Assembly (NCBI RefSeq): GCF_022867865.1
Contig: NZ_JALIEC010000006.1
Location: 124,001-188,000 of the forward strand
Source: Phaeobacter sp. J2-8
GTDB lineage: Bacteria; Pseudomonadota; Alphaproteobacteria; Rhodobacterales; Rhodobacteraceae
Direction of reading: 5' to 3'
DNA: 64,000 nt
The position numbers and the translations under genes were made by a program. Numbering within the stretch: position 1 is the first letter of the stretch; each line of letters begins with the position of its first letter. Positions 9,860-18,554 of the stretch are shown piece by piece. The notes below the pieces were generated by a model. That model ran no database searches, was not told the DNA's origin, and saw only the letters and a list, made by a program, of their open reading frames with translations.

Positions 9860-9877
9860 CGGGGCGATTGCGCCCCG
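9860..9877 (-). other. Hairpin between glpV and glpK
   Basis: Perfect 7-bp arms CGGGGCG and CGCCCCG with loop ATTG lie just after the binding-protein gene. There is no T-run, so it is more likely an mRNA-stabilising or partial-termination structure that lets the binding protein be made in excess over downstream products. Confidence 0.5.
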
Positions 9878-9903
9878 ACCGGTGTTTTGGCCTCAGATCC
9901 GGC

Positions 9904-11619
9904 TTACTGCCAGGATTTGATCAGCTCGTCATATGCGACGGTTTTCGGCTCTTCGTCTTCGTTGGCAAGTTTCGCCTTGGGCGAACCTTCCTGCGACAAC
10001 CAGTATTCCGGGTCCATTTCGTCGTTCAGTTTCGGACCGATGTCACCCTGAATGCCGGCCCGCTCCAGACGTTCCATCACACGTTCCTGATCGGAACACA
10101 GACCATCCAGCGCTTCCTGCGGGGTTTTGGCACCCGACATGGCGTCGCCGATGTTCTGCCACCACAATTGTGCCAGCTTCGGATAGTCAGGCACGTTGGT
10201 GCCGGTGGGCGACCACGCGGTGCGCGCGGGCGAACGATAGAATTCAATCAACCCGCCAAGCTTGTCCGCACGATCGGTAAAGCTTTCGTGCTGGATGGTG
10301 CTTTCGCGGATGAATGTCAGACCGACATGGGCCTTCTTCACGTCCACGGTTTTCGAGGTGACGAATTGAGCATAAAGCCATGCGGCCTTGGCCCGATCCA
10401 CCGGGGTCGATTTCATCAGCGTCCAGGATCCAACGTCCTGATACCCGATTTTGGTGCCTTCTTCCCAATATGCGCCATGCGGCGAGGGGGCCATGCGCCA
10501 TTTCGGTGTGCCATCCTCGTTCATCACGGGCAGATCAGGTTCCACTGTCGCGGCGGTGAACGCCGTGTACCAGAACATCTGCTGCGCAACATTGCCCTGT
10601 GCCGGAATTGGGCCAGCCTCAGAGAATGTCATGCCAGCCGCAGCGGGGGGCGTGTATTTTTCCAGCCATTCAATGGCCTTGGTCACAGCATAAACCGCCG
10701 CCGGGCCATTGGTTGCGCCGCCACGGGCGACACAGGAACCCACAGGCTGCGAATTTTCGTTGACCCGGATACCCCATTCATCCACCGGCAGGCCGTTCGG
10801 CTCGCCTTTGGAACCGGCACCGGCCATCGACAGCCAGGCATCGGTATACCGCCAGCCAAGGCTGGGGTCTTTCTTGCCATAGTCCATGTTGCCAAAGACT
10901 TCGCCTTCGACACCCAAACGCGACAGGTCGCGACCGGTGAAGAATTCAGCAATGTCTTCATAGGCTGACCAGTTGACCGGAACGCCCAGATCATAGCCAT
11001 ATTTCGCTTTGAAATCCGCTTTGTTCTGTTCGTCATTGAACCAATCGTAGCGGAACCAATAGAGGTTGGCGAACTGCTGGTCGGGCAATTGGTACAGATT
11101 GCCATCCGGTGCGGTGGTAAAGGATGTGCCGATATAATCGTCCAGATCCAGACCGGGGTTGGTTACATCTGCGCCCTCACCCGCCATCCAGTCGGTCAGG
11201 TTGCGCGCCTGTTGATAGCGCCAGTGGGTGCCGATCAGGTCACTGTCGTTGATATAGCCGTCATAGATGTTTTCGCCGGACTGCATTTGCGTTTGCAGCT
11301 TTTCGACCACGTCACCTTCGCCGATCAGATCGTGGGTGATCTTGATGCCGGTGATCGCGGTAAAGGCCGGGGCCAGAACCTGGGATTCATATTCATGGGT
11401 GGTGATGGTTTCGGACACCACCTTGATTTCCAGATCGGTGAACGGTGCGGCGGCGTCGACAAACCACTGCATTTCCGCTTCTTGTTCGGCGCGGCTCAGG
11501 GCCGATTGATCGCCGATTTCCGCGTCCAGGAATGCACGTGCCGCGTCCATGTCGGCGATTGCCGGTCCGGACATCAGGCCAAGCGCAAGCACCACGGCTG
11601 TTGTTGATTTCAAGTTCAT
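9904..11619 (-). CDS. glpV: Glycerol ABC transporter, periplasmic substrate-binding protein
   Basis: A 571-residue family 1 extracellular binding protein with a Sec signal peptide (cleavage likely after GPAIA, residue 22). It is longer than usual sugar-binding proteins (about 420 residues), as is typical of the glycerol-specific GlpV group. Aromatic-rich segments such as NLYWFRYDWFNDEQNKADFK line up with a polyol-binding cleft. Its place after DUF2160 and two permeases, and before glycerol kinase, matches the glpDSTPQUV arrangement described in rhizobia. The start follows a clear GGGAGGACC ribosome binding site. Confidence 0.9.
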   Translation of the reverse strand: MNLKSTTAVVLALGLMSGPAIADMDAARAFLDAEIGDQSALSRAEQEAEMQWFVDAAAPFTDLEIKVVSETITTHEYESQVLAPAFTAITGIKITHDLIGEGDVVEKLQTQMQSGENIYDGYINDSDLIGTHWRYQQARNLTDWMAGEGADVTNPGLDLDDYIGTSFTTAPDGNLYQLPDQQFANLYWFRYDWFNDEQNKADFKAKYGYDLGVPVNWSAYEDIAEFFTGRDLSRLGVEGEVFGNMDYGKKDPSLGWRYTDAWLSMAGAGSKGEPNGLPVDEWGIRVNENSQPVGSCVARGGATNGPAAVYAVTKAIEWLEKYTPPAAAGMTFSEAGPIPAQGNVAQQMFWYTAFTAATVEPDLPVMNEDGTPKWRMAPSPHGAYWEEGTKIGYQDVGSWTLMKSTPVDRAKAAWLYAQFVTSKTVDVKKAHVGLTFIRESTIQHESFTDRADKLGGLIEFYRSPARTAWSPTGTNVPDYPKLAQLWWQNIGDAMSGAKTPQEALDGLCSDQERVMERLERAGIQGDIGPKLNDEMDPEYWLSQEGSPKAKLANEDEEPKTVAYDELIKSWQ

Positions 11620-11701
11620 TTGGTCCTCCCTTATATTTGAACTTGTTTCGAAGGTGCGGCCCGCCGGGTTCTCCCGCCGCCGGGTCGCAGAGGTCTGAGG
11701 T

Positions 11702-11974
11702 CTAGACCCAGCGGAACACCGCTGCGGCGTAGATCAGACAGACGATCAGCGCAAAAGGTTGGTTTGCGCCGACCAATCCAAGCCAGGCCAGATTGATAAA
11801 GGCCGAGCCGAGAAGCGTGATAAAAAGCCGATCCCCCCGCGTGGTTTCAATTTGCAGAACACCAACGCGGGGCGTTTCGGGGAATTTGATCGCCAGGATC
11901 GTAAAGGTGACCAAAAGCGCGGCAATCACCAGAAAGAAAGTTGCGGTCGGCCAAGTCCATGCCATCCAATCCAT
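11702..11974 (-). CDS. glpU: DUF2160 small membrane protein of the glycerol transporter operon
   Basis: A 90-residue integral membrane protein with about three hydrophobic segments (residues 9-28, 50-68, 70-88) and a short charged loop (IETTRGDRLF). Proteins of this family are found almost only between the permease and binding-protein genes of glycerol ABC operons. Its role is not firmly established; it may be an accessory subunit of the importer. It lies 24 bp after glpQ and 82 bp before glpV. The symbol follows the operon order and is less certain than the family. Confidence 0.82.
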   Translation of the reverse strand: MDWMAWTWPTATFFLVIAALLVTFTILAIKFPETPRVGVLQIETTRGDRLFITLLGSAFINLAWLGLVGANQPFALIVCLIYAAAVFRWV

Positions 11975-11998
11975 TGGAATTACTCCTTTTTCTCTGAT

Positions 11999-12826
11999 TT
12001 ACACACGGCCCAGGGCAAAACCCTTGGCGATGTAGTTGCGCACGAAATAGATCACCAGCGCACCGGGCACGATGGTCAGGATGCCAGCCGCGGCCAGCAC
12101 ACCCCAGTCGATGCCGGCGGCGCCTTGGGTGCGGGTCATGATCGCGGCAATCGGCTTGGCGTCTACCGTAGTAAGTGTACGCGACAACAGTAGCTCAACC
12201 CAAGAGAACATAAAGCAAAAGAATGCCGCCACCCCGATCCCCGAGGCAATCAACGGGGTGAAGATTTTTACAAAGAACCGGCCAAAGCTATAGCCGTCGA
12301 TATAGGCGGTTTCGTCGATTTCCTTGGGCACGCCGCGCATGAAACCTTCCAGAATCCAGACCGCAAGCGGCACGTTGAACAGACAATGCGCAATCGCCAC
12401 CGCGATATGGGTGTCGAACAACCCGACCGAGGAATAGAGCTGAAAGAATGGCAGGGCGAAAACCGCCGGCGGGGCCATCCGGTTGGTCAACAGCCAGAAA
12501 AACAGGTGTTTGTCACCAAGAAAGCTGTAGCGGCTAAAGGCATAGGCCGCCGGCAGCGCCACCGCGAGGCTGATCACCGTGTTCAACACCACATAGATCA
12601 AAGAGTTGACATAACCCATGTACCACGCCGGATCGGTCAGAATGGTCACGTAATTGGCCAGGGTCAGATCACGCGGCCACAGGGTAAAGCTGTTCAGGAT
12701 TTCGGTGTTGGTCTTCAGGCTCATGTTCAGCAGCCAGTAGATCGGCAGCAACAGGAACAGAAGATACAGGGTCATCACCACCATGCGGCCATTGATTTTT
12801 GGCAGACGAGTTGCTTGCGTGGCCAT
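11999..12826 (-). CDS. glpQ: Glycerol ABC transporter permease, MalG-type
   Basis: A 275-residue inner-membrane permease with about six helices. The EAA loop for ATPase contact is visible (PKEIDETAYIDGYSFGRFFV). The N-terminus carries the PLYWLLNMSLK-like first helix typical of the MalG-type partner of sugar importers. It begins three bases after the stop of the first permease gene, so translation is coupled. Together with glpP it should form the membrane pore for glycerol. Confidence 0.92.
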   Translation of the reverse strand: MATQATRLPKINGRMVVMTLYLLFLLLPIYWLLNMSLKTNTEILNSFTLWPRDLTLANYVTILTDPAWYMGYVNSLIYVVLNTVISLAVALPAAYAFSRYSFLGDKHLFFWLLTNRMAPPAVFALPFFQLYSSVGLFDTHIAVAIAHCLFNVPLAVWILEGFMRGVPKEIDETAYIDGYSFGRFFVKIFTPLIASGIGVAAFFCFMFSWVELLLSRTLTTVDAKPIAAIMTRTQGAAGIDWGVLAAAGILTIVPGALVIYFVRNYIAKGFALGRV

Positions 12827-12829
12827 GGA

Positions 12830-13699
12830 TCAGCCCTCCCGCTTTTCGAGGTTGACCATCACGGTGTAGAACACCCAGCTGACCAACAGGATCACAAGGA
12901 AATACATCAGGGAAAACGCCGCCGCAGGGCCAAGGTCAAACTGTCCAAGCGCCATTTTCACCAGGTCGATCGACAACAGGGTTGTGGCATTGCCGGGGCC
13001 GCCGCCGGTGACAACAAACGGTTCGGTATAGATCATGAAGCTGTCCATGAACCGCAACAGGATCGCGATCATCAACACGCCCATCATCTTGGGCAACTCG
13101 ATGAAACGAAACACTTTCCAGCGCGACGCCTGATCAATTTTGGCCGCCTGGTAATAGGCGTCGGGAATGGATTTCAATCCGGCAAAGGCCAGAAGCGCCA
13201 CCAGCGATGTCCAATGCCAGACGTCCATCACGATGATGGTGACCCAGGCCGCCAGCGTATCCTGGGTGTAGTTGTACGAAATCCCCAGCGCATCCAGCGT
13301 ATGGCCCAACAGGCCAATGTCGACACGGCCGAAAATCTGCCAGATCGTGCCCACCACATTCCAAGGGATCAGCAGCGGCAACGACATCAGCACAAGGCAG
13401 AAGGACGACCAAAAGCCGCTTTTGGGCATGTTCAACGCAACAAAGATACCCAGCGGAATTTCAATCGCCAGAATGATCGCCGAGAACATCAATTGCCGCC
13501 CCAGCGCATCCCACATCCGGTCGCTTTCCAGCATTTCGGCAAACCATTCCAGACCGGCCCAGAAAAACTGGTTGTTGCCGAATGTGTCCTGCACCGAATA
13601 GTTGACCACCGTCATCAGCGGGATCACCGCTGAAAAGGCCACCAGCAACAGCACCGGCAGAACCAGGAACCATGCTTTCTGATTGACTGTTTTTTCCAT
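12830..13699 (-). CDS. glpP: Glycerol ABC transporter permease, MalF-type
   Basis: A 289-residue permease with six predicted helices and an EAA loop (IPDAYYQAAKIDQASRWKVF). The ATG at 13699 shares one base with the TAA stop of the upstream ATPase gene (TAATG), which decides the start over an 18-codon extension. It forms a heterodimeric membrane domain with the next permease. Confidence 0.92.
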   Translation of the reverse strand: MEKTVNQKAWFLVLPVLLLVAFSAVIPLMTVVNYSVQDTFGNNQFFWAGLEWFAEMLESDRMWDALGRQLMFSAIILAIEIPLGIFVALNMPKSGFWSSFCLVLMSLPLLIPWNVVGTIWQIFGRVDIGLLGHTLDALGISYNYTQDTLAAWVTIIVMDVWHWTSLVALLAFAGLKSIPDAYYQAAKIDQASRWKVFRFIELPKMMGVLMIAILLRFMDSFMIYTEPFVVTGGGPGNATTLLSIDLVKMALGQFDLGPAAAFSLMYFLVILLVSWVFYTVMVNLEKREG

Positions 13700-14802
13700 T
13701 ACGCCGCCTCCCCCAACGGTGCATCTGTGGCGCCAAGCGGCGCAACGCGCCAATCATCGGCATAGACATTGACGTGGGCCGGATCGAAAATGACGCGGGT
13801 CATGTCATCCGCCAGCTCAAAGCTTTCGTCGGCAATGATATTGATGTCGCGATCAAAGAATTCGGCACGCACGATCTTGTGGCGGCCGACATCTTCGACC
13901 CGGCGAATGCGGACCGGCAGGCCGCTGTCACGCGACAGGCGGACGAACTCTGGTCGCACGCCGATTTCAACCTTGCCCGACAGCGGGCCATAGCCTGCGC
14001 CCAGCTCGATCTCTGTGCCGTCGATCACGGCCTTGTTGCCATTGACCGTCGCCCCCAGCACATTCATGCCGGGCGAGCCGATGAAATAACCGACAAAGGT
14101 ATGTTCCGGCCGTTCAAACAATTGCTGCGGCGTGCCGATCTGGACGACACGGCCATCATACATCACCACGACCTTGTCAGCGAAGGTCAGCGCCTCTGTC
14201 TGGTCATGGGTGACATAGATCATCGTATGGCCAAATTGGTGGTGCAACGATTTCAGCTGGGTGCGCAATTCCCATTTCATATGCGGGTCAATCACGGTCA
14301 GCGGTTCGTCAAACAGCAGCGCATTCACGTCTTCGCGCACCATGCCACGGCCCAGGCTGATCTTTTGCTTGGCGTCGGCGGTCAGCCCGCGTGCCTTACG
14401 CCCCAATTCCGCCTCCATGCCGATCATCTTGCCGATCTGCTGGACGCGTTGCGCGACATAGGCCGCATCTGCCCCGCGATTGCGCAGCGGAAAGGCCAGA
14501 TTGTCATGCACCGTCATCGTGTCGTAGACGACCGGAAACTGAAACACCTGGGCGATGTTGCGCTCTGCCGTGGGGGCGTTGGTCACGTCCTGGCCGTTGA
14601 ACAGGATACGGCCCTGTGACGGGCGCAACAGGCCGGAAATGATGTTCAAAAGCGTCGATTTTCCGCAACCGGACGACCCCAACAGGGCATAGGCCTCGCC
14701 ATCGGCCCAATCGTGGTTCAATTCCTTCAGCGCGAAATCATCTTCTGACGTTGGTTTCGCCAGATAGGAATGCGCCAGGTTGTCGAGTGTGATTTTTGCC
14801 AT
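13699..14802 (-). CDS. glpT: Glycerol ABC transporter ATPase with degenerate signature motif
   Basis: A 367-residue ABC ATPase with a C-terminal TOBE-type regulatory domain. Walker A is canonical (GSSGCGKST, residues 42-50), Walker B is ALLFDEP (161-167), and the switch histidine is present in YVTHDQTEA (His199). The signature motif, normally LSGGQ, reads LTADA (residues 140-144), so this subunit cannot provide a normal signature to its partner. The neighbouring ATPase has an intact signature but lacks the switch histidine, so the pair would hold one good and one degenerate ATP site. The symbol follows the rhizobial glpDSTPQUV order and is unrelated to the E. coli GlpT antiporter. Confidence 0.9.
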   Translation of the reverse strand: MAKITLDNLAHSYLAKPTSEDDFALKELNHDWADGEAYALLGSSGCGKSTLLNIISGLLRPSQGRILFNGQDVTNAPTAERNIAQVFQFPVVYDTMTVHDNLAFPLRNRGADAAYVAQRVQQIGKMIGMEAELGRKARGLTADAKQKISLGRGMVREDVNALLFDEPLTVIDPHMKWELRTQLKSLHHQFGHTMIYVTHDQTEALTFADKVVVMYDGRVVQIGTPQQLFERPEHTFVGYFIGSPGMNVLGATVNGNKAVIDGTEIELGAGYGPLSGKVEIGVRPEFVRLSRDSGLPVRIRRVEDVGRHKIVRAEFFDRDINIIADESFELADDMTRVIFDPAHVNVYADDWRVAPLGATDAPLGEAA

Positions 14803-14814
14803 TGTCTCAGCCCC

Positions 14815-15903
14815 TTATGCCGCAGCCGCATAGGTGGCCGGAGCCACCAGATCGCCGCGCGGGTCGAAAATGTAGATATGCGCCGGATCAAGGAACACGC
14901 TCAGATCCTGACCAATCGGCAATTGATGCACGCCATGCACCAGCCCGACCCAGCGGTCGCCGTGATGATCAAGGTGCACAAAGGTTTCCGACCCGGTCAA
15001 TTCCGTCACCGTCAGCGTGGCGCGAAATTCCAATGCATTTTCCGCATGGCGGTGGATTTCCAGATGGTTGGGGCGGAACCCGGCGGTATAGGTGCCATCG
15101 CCCAGCTCTGCCATTTTGCCCCAGGCCGCAATGGTCTGGCCATCGCCGAAGCTCAGCTTGCCTGCGGATTTCGTGACCTGCAAAAAGTTCATCGGCGGAT
15201 CGGAAAACACCCGCGCCGTGGTGGCATTCACCGGTTGGCGATAGACCTCGGGCGTGGGGCCGAATTGGGTCACGCGCCCTTCGGACAATGTGGCGGTATT
15301 GCCGCCCAGCAGCAGCGCCTCTTCCGGTTCGGTGGTGGCATAGACGAAAATCGACCCGGCTTTTTCGAAAATCTTCGGGATTTCGACGCGCAGTTCCTCG
15401 CGCAGTTTATAGTCGAGGTTGGCCAGAGGTTCGTCCAGCAACACCAGCCCGGCATCTTTGACCAGTGCACGCGCCAGGGCACAGCGTTGTTGCTGCCCCC
15501 CCGACAATTCCAGCGGCTTGCGGTCCAGCATCGGCGTCAATTGCATCAACTCGGCGGTTTCCTTGACCGCCGCGTCGATTTCCGCTGCCGTTTTGCCCAA
15601 CAGCCGCATCGGCGAGGCGATATTGTCGTAAACGCTCATCGAGGGGTAGTTGATGAATTGCTGATAGACCATCGCGACCTTGCGATCCTGCACCCGCATG
15701 CCGGTGACGTCTTCGCCATTCCACAACACGCGCCCGGTGTGCGGCACATCCAAACCCGCCATCAACCGCATCAGCGATGTCTTGCCCGAGAGCGTGGGGC
15801 CCAACAGCACGTTCATCGTGCCATTGACCAGCTCCAGGTCGGTCGGGTGAATATGGGTTTCGGCCCCGACGACCTTGGACACACCTTCCAGTCGTAGTGT
15901 CAT
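14815..15903 (-). CDS. glpS: Glycerol ABC transporter ATPase lacking the switch histidine
   Basis: A 362-residue ABC ATPase. Walker A is GPTLSGKT (residues 35-42), the signature LSGGQQQR (133-140) is intact, and Walker B is LVLLDEP (153-159). The H-loop, normally YVTHDQTEA, reads YATTEPEEA, with Thr191 in place of the switch histidine. It is immediately upstream of the partner ATPase (12-bp gap) in the glycerol operon, and the two probably form a heterodimer. The C-terminal third is a TOBE-like domain. Confidence 0.9.
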   Translation of the reverse strand: MTLRLEGVSKVVGAETHIHPTDLELVNGTMNVLLGPTLSGKTSLMRLMAGLDVPHTGRVLWNGEDVTGMRVQDRKVAMVYQQFINYPSMSVYDNIASPMRLLGKTAAEIDAAVKETAELMQLTPMLDRKPLELSGGQQQRCALARALVKDAGLVLLDEPLANLDYKLREELRVEIPKIFEKAGSIFVYATTEPEEALLLGGNTATLSEGRVTQFGPTPEVYRQPVNATTARVFSDPPMNFLQVTKSAGKLSFGDGQTIAAWGKMAELGDGTYTAGFRPNHLEIHRHAENALEFRATLTVTELTGSETFVHLDHHGDRWVGLVHGVHQLPIGQDLSVFLDPAHIYIFDPRGDLVAPATYAAAA

Positions 15904-15939
15904 TTTCTTACTCCTCCAAATTGCAGCACGTCAGGTGAT

Positions 15940-17532
15940 TTAAGCCACCAAGGCATCGCGGTTTCCGCGTATCCACGTCTGCAAAGTCTCTATTTCTTCG
16001 GCACTTAGCCGCAGGCCCAATTTATTGCGCCGCCACACCACATCGTCAGCGGCGCGGGCGAATTCATGGGTGATCAGCCATTTGACCTCGGTCTCGGTCA
16101 GGGTGGCCCCGAAATCCTGACCCAGATCTGCTGCTGTTTCGGCCCCGTCCAACACAGCCCAGGCATCGGTGCCATAGGCGCGGATCAACCGCGTGGCCCA
16201 GGCATCACTCAGAAACCCGTGATCCTTGCGCAGTTTGGTGATCAGCGCCGGTTTGTCAGCAACCGTAAAATCGCCCCCCGGCAATGCGACACCCGCGGTC
16301 CAGGGATCGGCGAGACCCGGCAGATATTCCGACAGCTTGTCCATGGCGCTTTCGGCCAGCCGGCGATAGGTGGTGATCTTGCCGCCAAAGACATTCAACA
16401 CCGGCGCGCCGCCCTCGGCATCGACCTTCAGCACATAGTCGCGGGTCGCCGCCGTCGCGCTGGACGCGCCGTCGTTATACAGCGGACGCACCCCGGAATA
16501 GGTCCAGACCACATCGTCGCTCGTCAGCTGTTGCTTGAAGTAATTATTGGCAAAATCAATCAGGTAGTCCCGCTCTTCGTCCGTGCAAACCGGCGCGACG
16601 GATGGGTCAGAGTGGTCCTTGTCGGTGGTGCCGATCAGGGTAAAATCATCCTCATACGGGATGGAAAAGATGATCCGGCCATCCGTGCCCTGAAAGAAAT
16701 AGCATTTGCCGTGGTCGTAAAGCCGCTTGATCACGATATGGCTGCCACGCACCAGACGCACGCCTTCGGTCGAGTTCGAGCGGATCTTCGTACGGATAAC
16801 GTCGCCGACCCAAGGGCCGCCGGCATTGACCAGCACACGTGCCTGATGGATTTGGCGGGTGCCACTGTCGCGATCTTCGGTTTCGATCTGCCAGATGCCG
16901 TTTTGCCGTTCCGCCGACAATACCTTGGTGCGGACCATGATGTCAGCGCCGCGCAGGGCGGCGTCGCGGGCGTTCAGCGACACCAGACGCGCATCTTCGA
17001 TCCAGCAATCAGAATATTCATAGGCCTTGGCGAATTTGTCGTTTAGCGGCACGCCCTCGGCCCCGGCGGTCAGATCGACGGTAGAGGTGCCCGGCAGGAT
17101 TTTGCGCCCGCCCAGATGGTCATACATGAACAAACCCAGCCGGATCAGCCAGGCCGGGCGTCGCCCCTTCATCCAGGGCATGAACACATTCAGAAGCTTG
17201 GAGGTCGGCGTTTCGCCCTCAAACCGCATATCTGCATGATATGGCAGGACAAATCGCATCGGCCAGCTGATATGCGGCATGGCGCGCAAAAGCGTCTCGC
17301 GCTCGATCAGCGCCTCGCGCACCAAGCGGAATTCGAAATATTCCAGATAGCGCAGCCCGCCGTGAAACAGCTTGGTCGAGGCGCTGGATGTGGCCGAGGC
17401 CAGATCGTTCATTTCGGCCAGTTTGACCGAAAGCCCACGACCCGAGGCATCCCGCGCAATGCCACAGCCATTGATGCCGCCACCAATGACAAACATGTCG
17501 CAAATACCCGAATTGGTGGATGAATCCTGCAC
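15940..17532 (-). CDS. glpD: Glycerol-3-phosphate dehydrogenase (FAD, aerobic)
   Basis: A 530-residue membrane-associated flavoprotein oxidising sn-glycerol-3-phosphate to dihydroxyacetone phosphate and passing electrons to quinone. DMFVIGGGINGCGIARDASG is the FAD-binding motif, followed by SSASTKLFHGGLRYLE, the GlpD signature, and the C-terminal DAO_C domain (ending LGLRLSAEEIETL). The GTG at 17532 is chosen as start because GGGAGGGAGC precedes it; the TTG further upstream would include that site in the coding region. It is the first gene of the glycerol operon. Confidence 0.94.
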   Translation of the reverse strand: MQDSSTNSGICDMFVIGGGINGCGIARDASGRGLSVKLAEMNDLASATSSASTKLFHGGLRYLEYFEFRLVREALIERETLLRAMPHISWPMRFVLPYHADMRFEGETPTSKLLNVFMPWMKGRRPAWLIRLGLFMYDHLGGRKILPGTSTVDLTAGAEGVPLNDKFAKAYEYSDCWIEDARLVSLNARDAALRGADIMVRTKVLSAERQNGIWQIETEDRDSGTRQIHQARVLVNAGGPWVGDVIRTKIRSNSTEGVRLVRGSHIVIKRLYDHGKCYFFQGTDGRIIFSIPYEDDFTLIGTTDKDHSDPSVAPVCTDEERDYLIDFANNYFKQQLTSDDVVWTYSGVRPLYNDGASSATAATRDYVLKVDAEGGAPVLNVFGGKITTYRRLAESAMDKLSEYLPGLADPWTAGVALPGGDFTVADKPALITKLRKDHGFLSDAWATRLIRAYGTDAWAVLDGAETAADLGQDFGATLTETEVKWLITHEFARAADDVVWRRNKLGLRLSAEEIETLQTWIRGNRDALVA

Positions 17533-17603
17533 GTTGCTCCCTCCCCGATGCGACAACACGACTCACTATGCCTGCAAACCAATCAAAAAGGAACATGTAT
17601 CTT

Positions 17604-17619
17604 TTCGAAATTGTTCGAA
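17604..17619. promoter_or_regulatory. Candidate GlpR-type operator upstream of glpD
   Basis: TTCGAA-ATTG-TTCGAA forms an inverted repeat with perfect 6-bp arms and, read toward glpD, a direct repeat of TTTCG with 10-bp period. DeoR-family regulators commonly bind such TTTCG-like repeats. A DeoR/GlpR-like gene is present at 36431-37195. Binding is inferred. Confidence 0.4.
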
Positions 17620-17725
17620 ATCAGGTATCACATTGACTTGCAACGTAAACATTTTAATCTACGCCGCAGCGCAGCGGCAAATCTTACCCATTCATCGTGT
17701 TTCCGCCGGTTGAAATGGTGGTCTT

Positions 17726-17760
17726 TTTCCGTTTCCGAAAGAAAGCGAACATTTCCGAAT
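17726..17760. promoter_or_regulatory. Second TTTCG-type repeat cluster between glpD and ribH
   Basis: This stretch contains GTTTCCGAAAGAAAGCGAAC and ATTTCCGAAT. On the minus strand it gives two TTCG half-sites 10 bp apart, the same period as in the site next to glpD, and one half reads CGAACAT as in the E. coli GlpR consensus. It may be a second GlpR-type site or part of the ribH promoter. Confidence 0.3.
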
Positions 17761-17819
17761 ATTGCCCCGCCCATGTGGTTCAATTGACTTCCCCGCCACA
17801 GGGCATTAGCAAAATTTCA

Positions 17820-17942
17820 TTCTCAGGGCGGGGTGCGATTCCCCACCGGCGGTTACAGCCCGCGAGCGCCATCCATGTGGGTGGGTCAGCAGATCCGGTG
17901 AAATTCCGGGGCCGACGGTTATAGTCCGGATGGTAGAGAATG
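17820..17942 (+). ncRNA. FMN riboswitch (RFN element)
   Basis: The conserved RFN pieces are all present in order: TCTCAGGGCGGGGTGCGATT, CCCCACCGGCGG, a variable stem containing AGCCCGCGAGC, GTGGGTCAGCAGATCCGGTG, AATTCCGGGGCCGACGGTTA, and TAGTCCGGATGGTAGAGAA. The first and last blocks pair to close the P1 stem. The element senses flavin mononucleotide and should lower expression of the downstream lumazine synthase gene. About 80 bases separate it from the start codon. A possible -35 box TTGACT lies at 17784-17789. Confidence 0.96.
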
Positions 17943-18024
17943 GGGGCGTTTTGGCACGGGCTTTGATTGGGCCGGGGCGCTTCTGACGCTCTGGGATTCT
18001 GTCATGTTGAAAGGATCAAGAGCT

Positions 18025-18492
18025 ATGACAAAATCCCCAAAATTCGCCTTTATCAAGGCGCGCTGGCACGCTGACATTGTCGATCAGGCCCTTGTCGGGT
18101 TTCGTGAACGTCTGGCCGAATTGGGCCACAGCGGCGATGTGGACGTGTTTGACGTGCCCGGCGCGTTTGAAATGCCCCTGTTGGCGCAAAAGCTGGGCGA
18201 GACCGGTGCATATGCCGCCATTGCCGCCGCTGCGCTGGTGGTCGATGGTGGTATCTATCGCCATGATTTCGTGGCCTCGGCGGTGGTGTCCGGGTTGATG
18301 GAGGCCGGCATGAAAACCGGCGTGCCGGTGCTGTCGGTGTCGCTGACGCCCCATCATTTCCAGCCGAGCGAGGCGCATCACGGCTTCTTTCACAGCCATT
18401 TCGTGCAAAAAGGCCGCGAAGCCGCCGATGCCGCGCTCCAGGTGGCGGAGCTGCATGGTGCCTTGTTGCCCGCCGCATCGGTTGCCGCCTGA
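18025..18492 (+). CDS. ribH: 6,7-dimethyl-8-ribityllumazine synthase, type II
   Basis: A 155-residue lumazine synthase that condenses 5-amino-6-ribitylaminouracil with 3,4-dihydroxy-2-butanone 4-phosphate, the penultimate step of riboflavin synthesis. FIKARWHADIVDQALVGF is the substrate-binding entry, DVPGAFEMPL the central motif, and VDGGIYRHDFVASAVVSGLM the region around the catalytic histidine. The sequence resembles the RibH2 (decameric) type known from Brucella and other alphaproteobacteria, which is also riboswitch-controlled and stands apart from the main rib operon. The ATG at 18025 is preferred to that at 18004 because AAAGGA lies between them at the right distance. Confidence 0.93.
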   Translation: MTKSPKFAFIKARWHADIVDQALVGFRERLAELGHSGDVDVFDVPGAFEMPLLAQKLGETGAYAAIAAAALVVDGGIYRHDFVASAVVSGLMEAGMKTGVPVLSVSLTPHHFQPSEAHHGFFHSHFVQKGREAADAALQVAELHGALLPAASVAA

Positions 18493-18508
18493 GCCCGCGC
18501 AAACGAAA

Positions 18509-18534
18509 CAGGCCCCGACGTTTGCCGGGGCCTG
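18509..18534. terminator. Hairpin between convergent ribH and ABC binding-protein genes
   Basis: CAGGCCCCG (18509-18517) pairs with CGGGGCCTG (18526-18534), giving a perfect 9-bp GC-rich stem 16 bp after the ribH stop. It lies between two converging genes and may serve both; there is no long T-run. Confidence 0.6.
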
Positions 18535-18554
18535 CATCCATAGTTTGACCGCAG

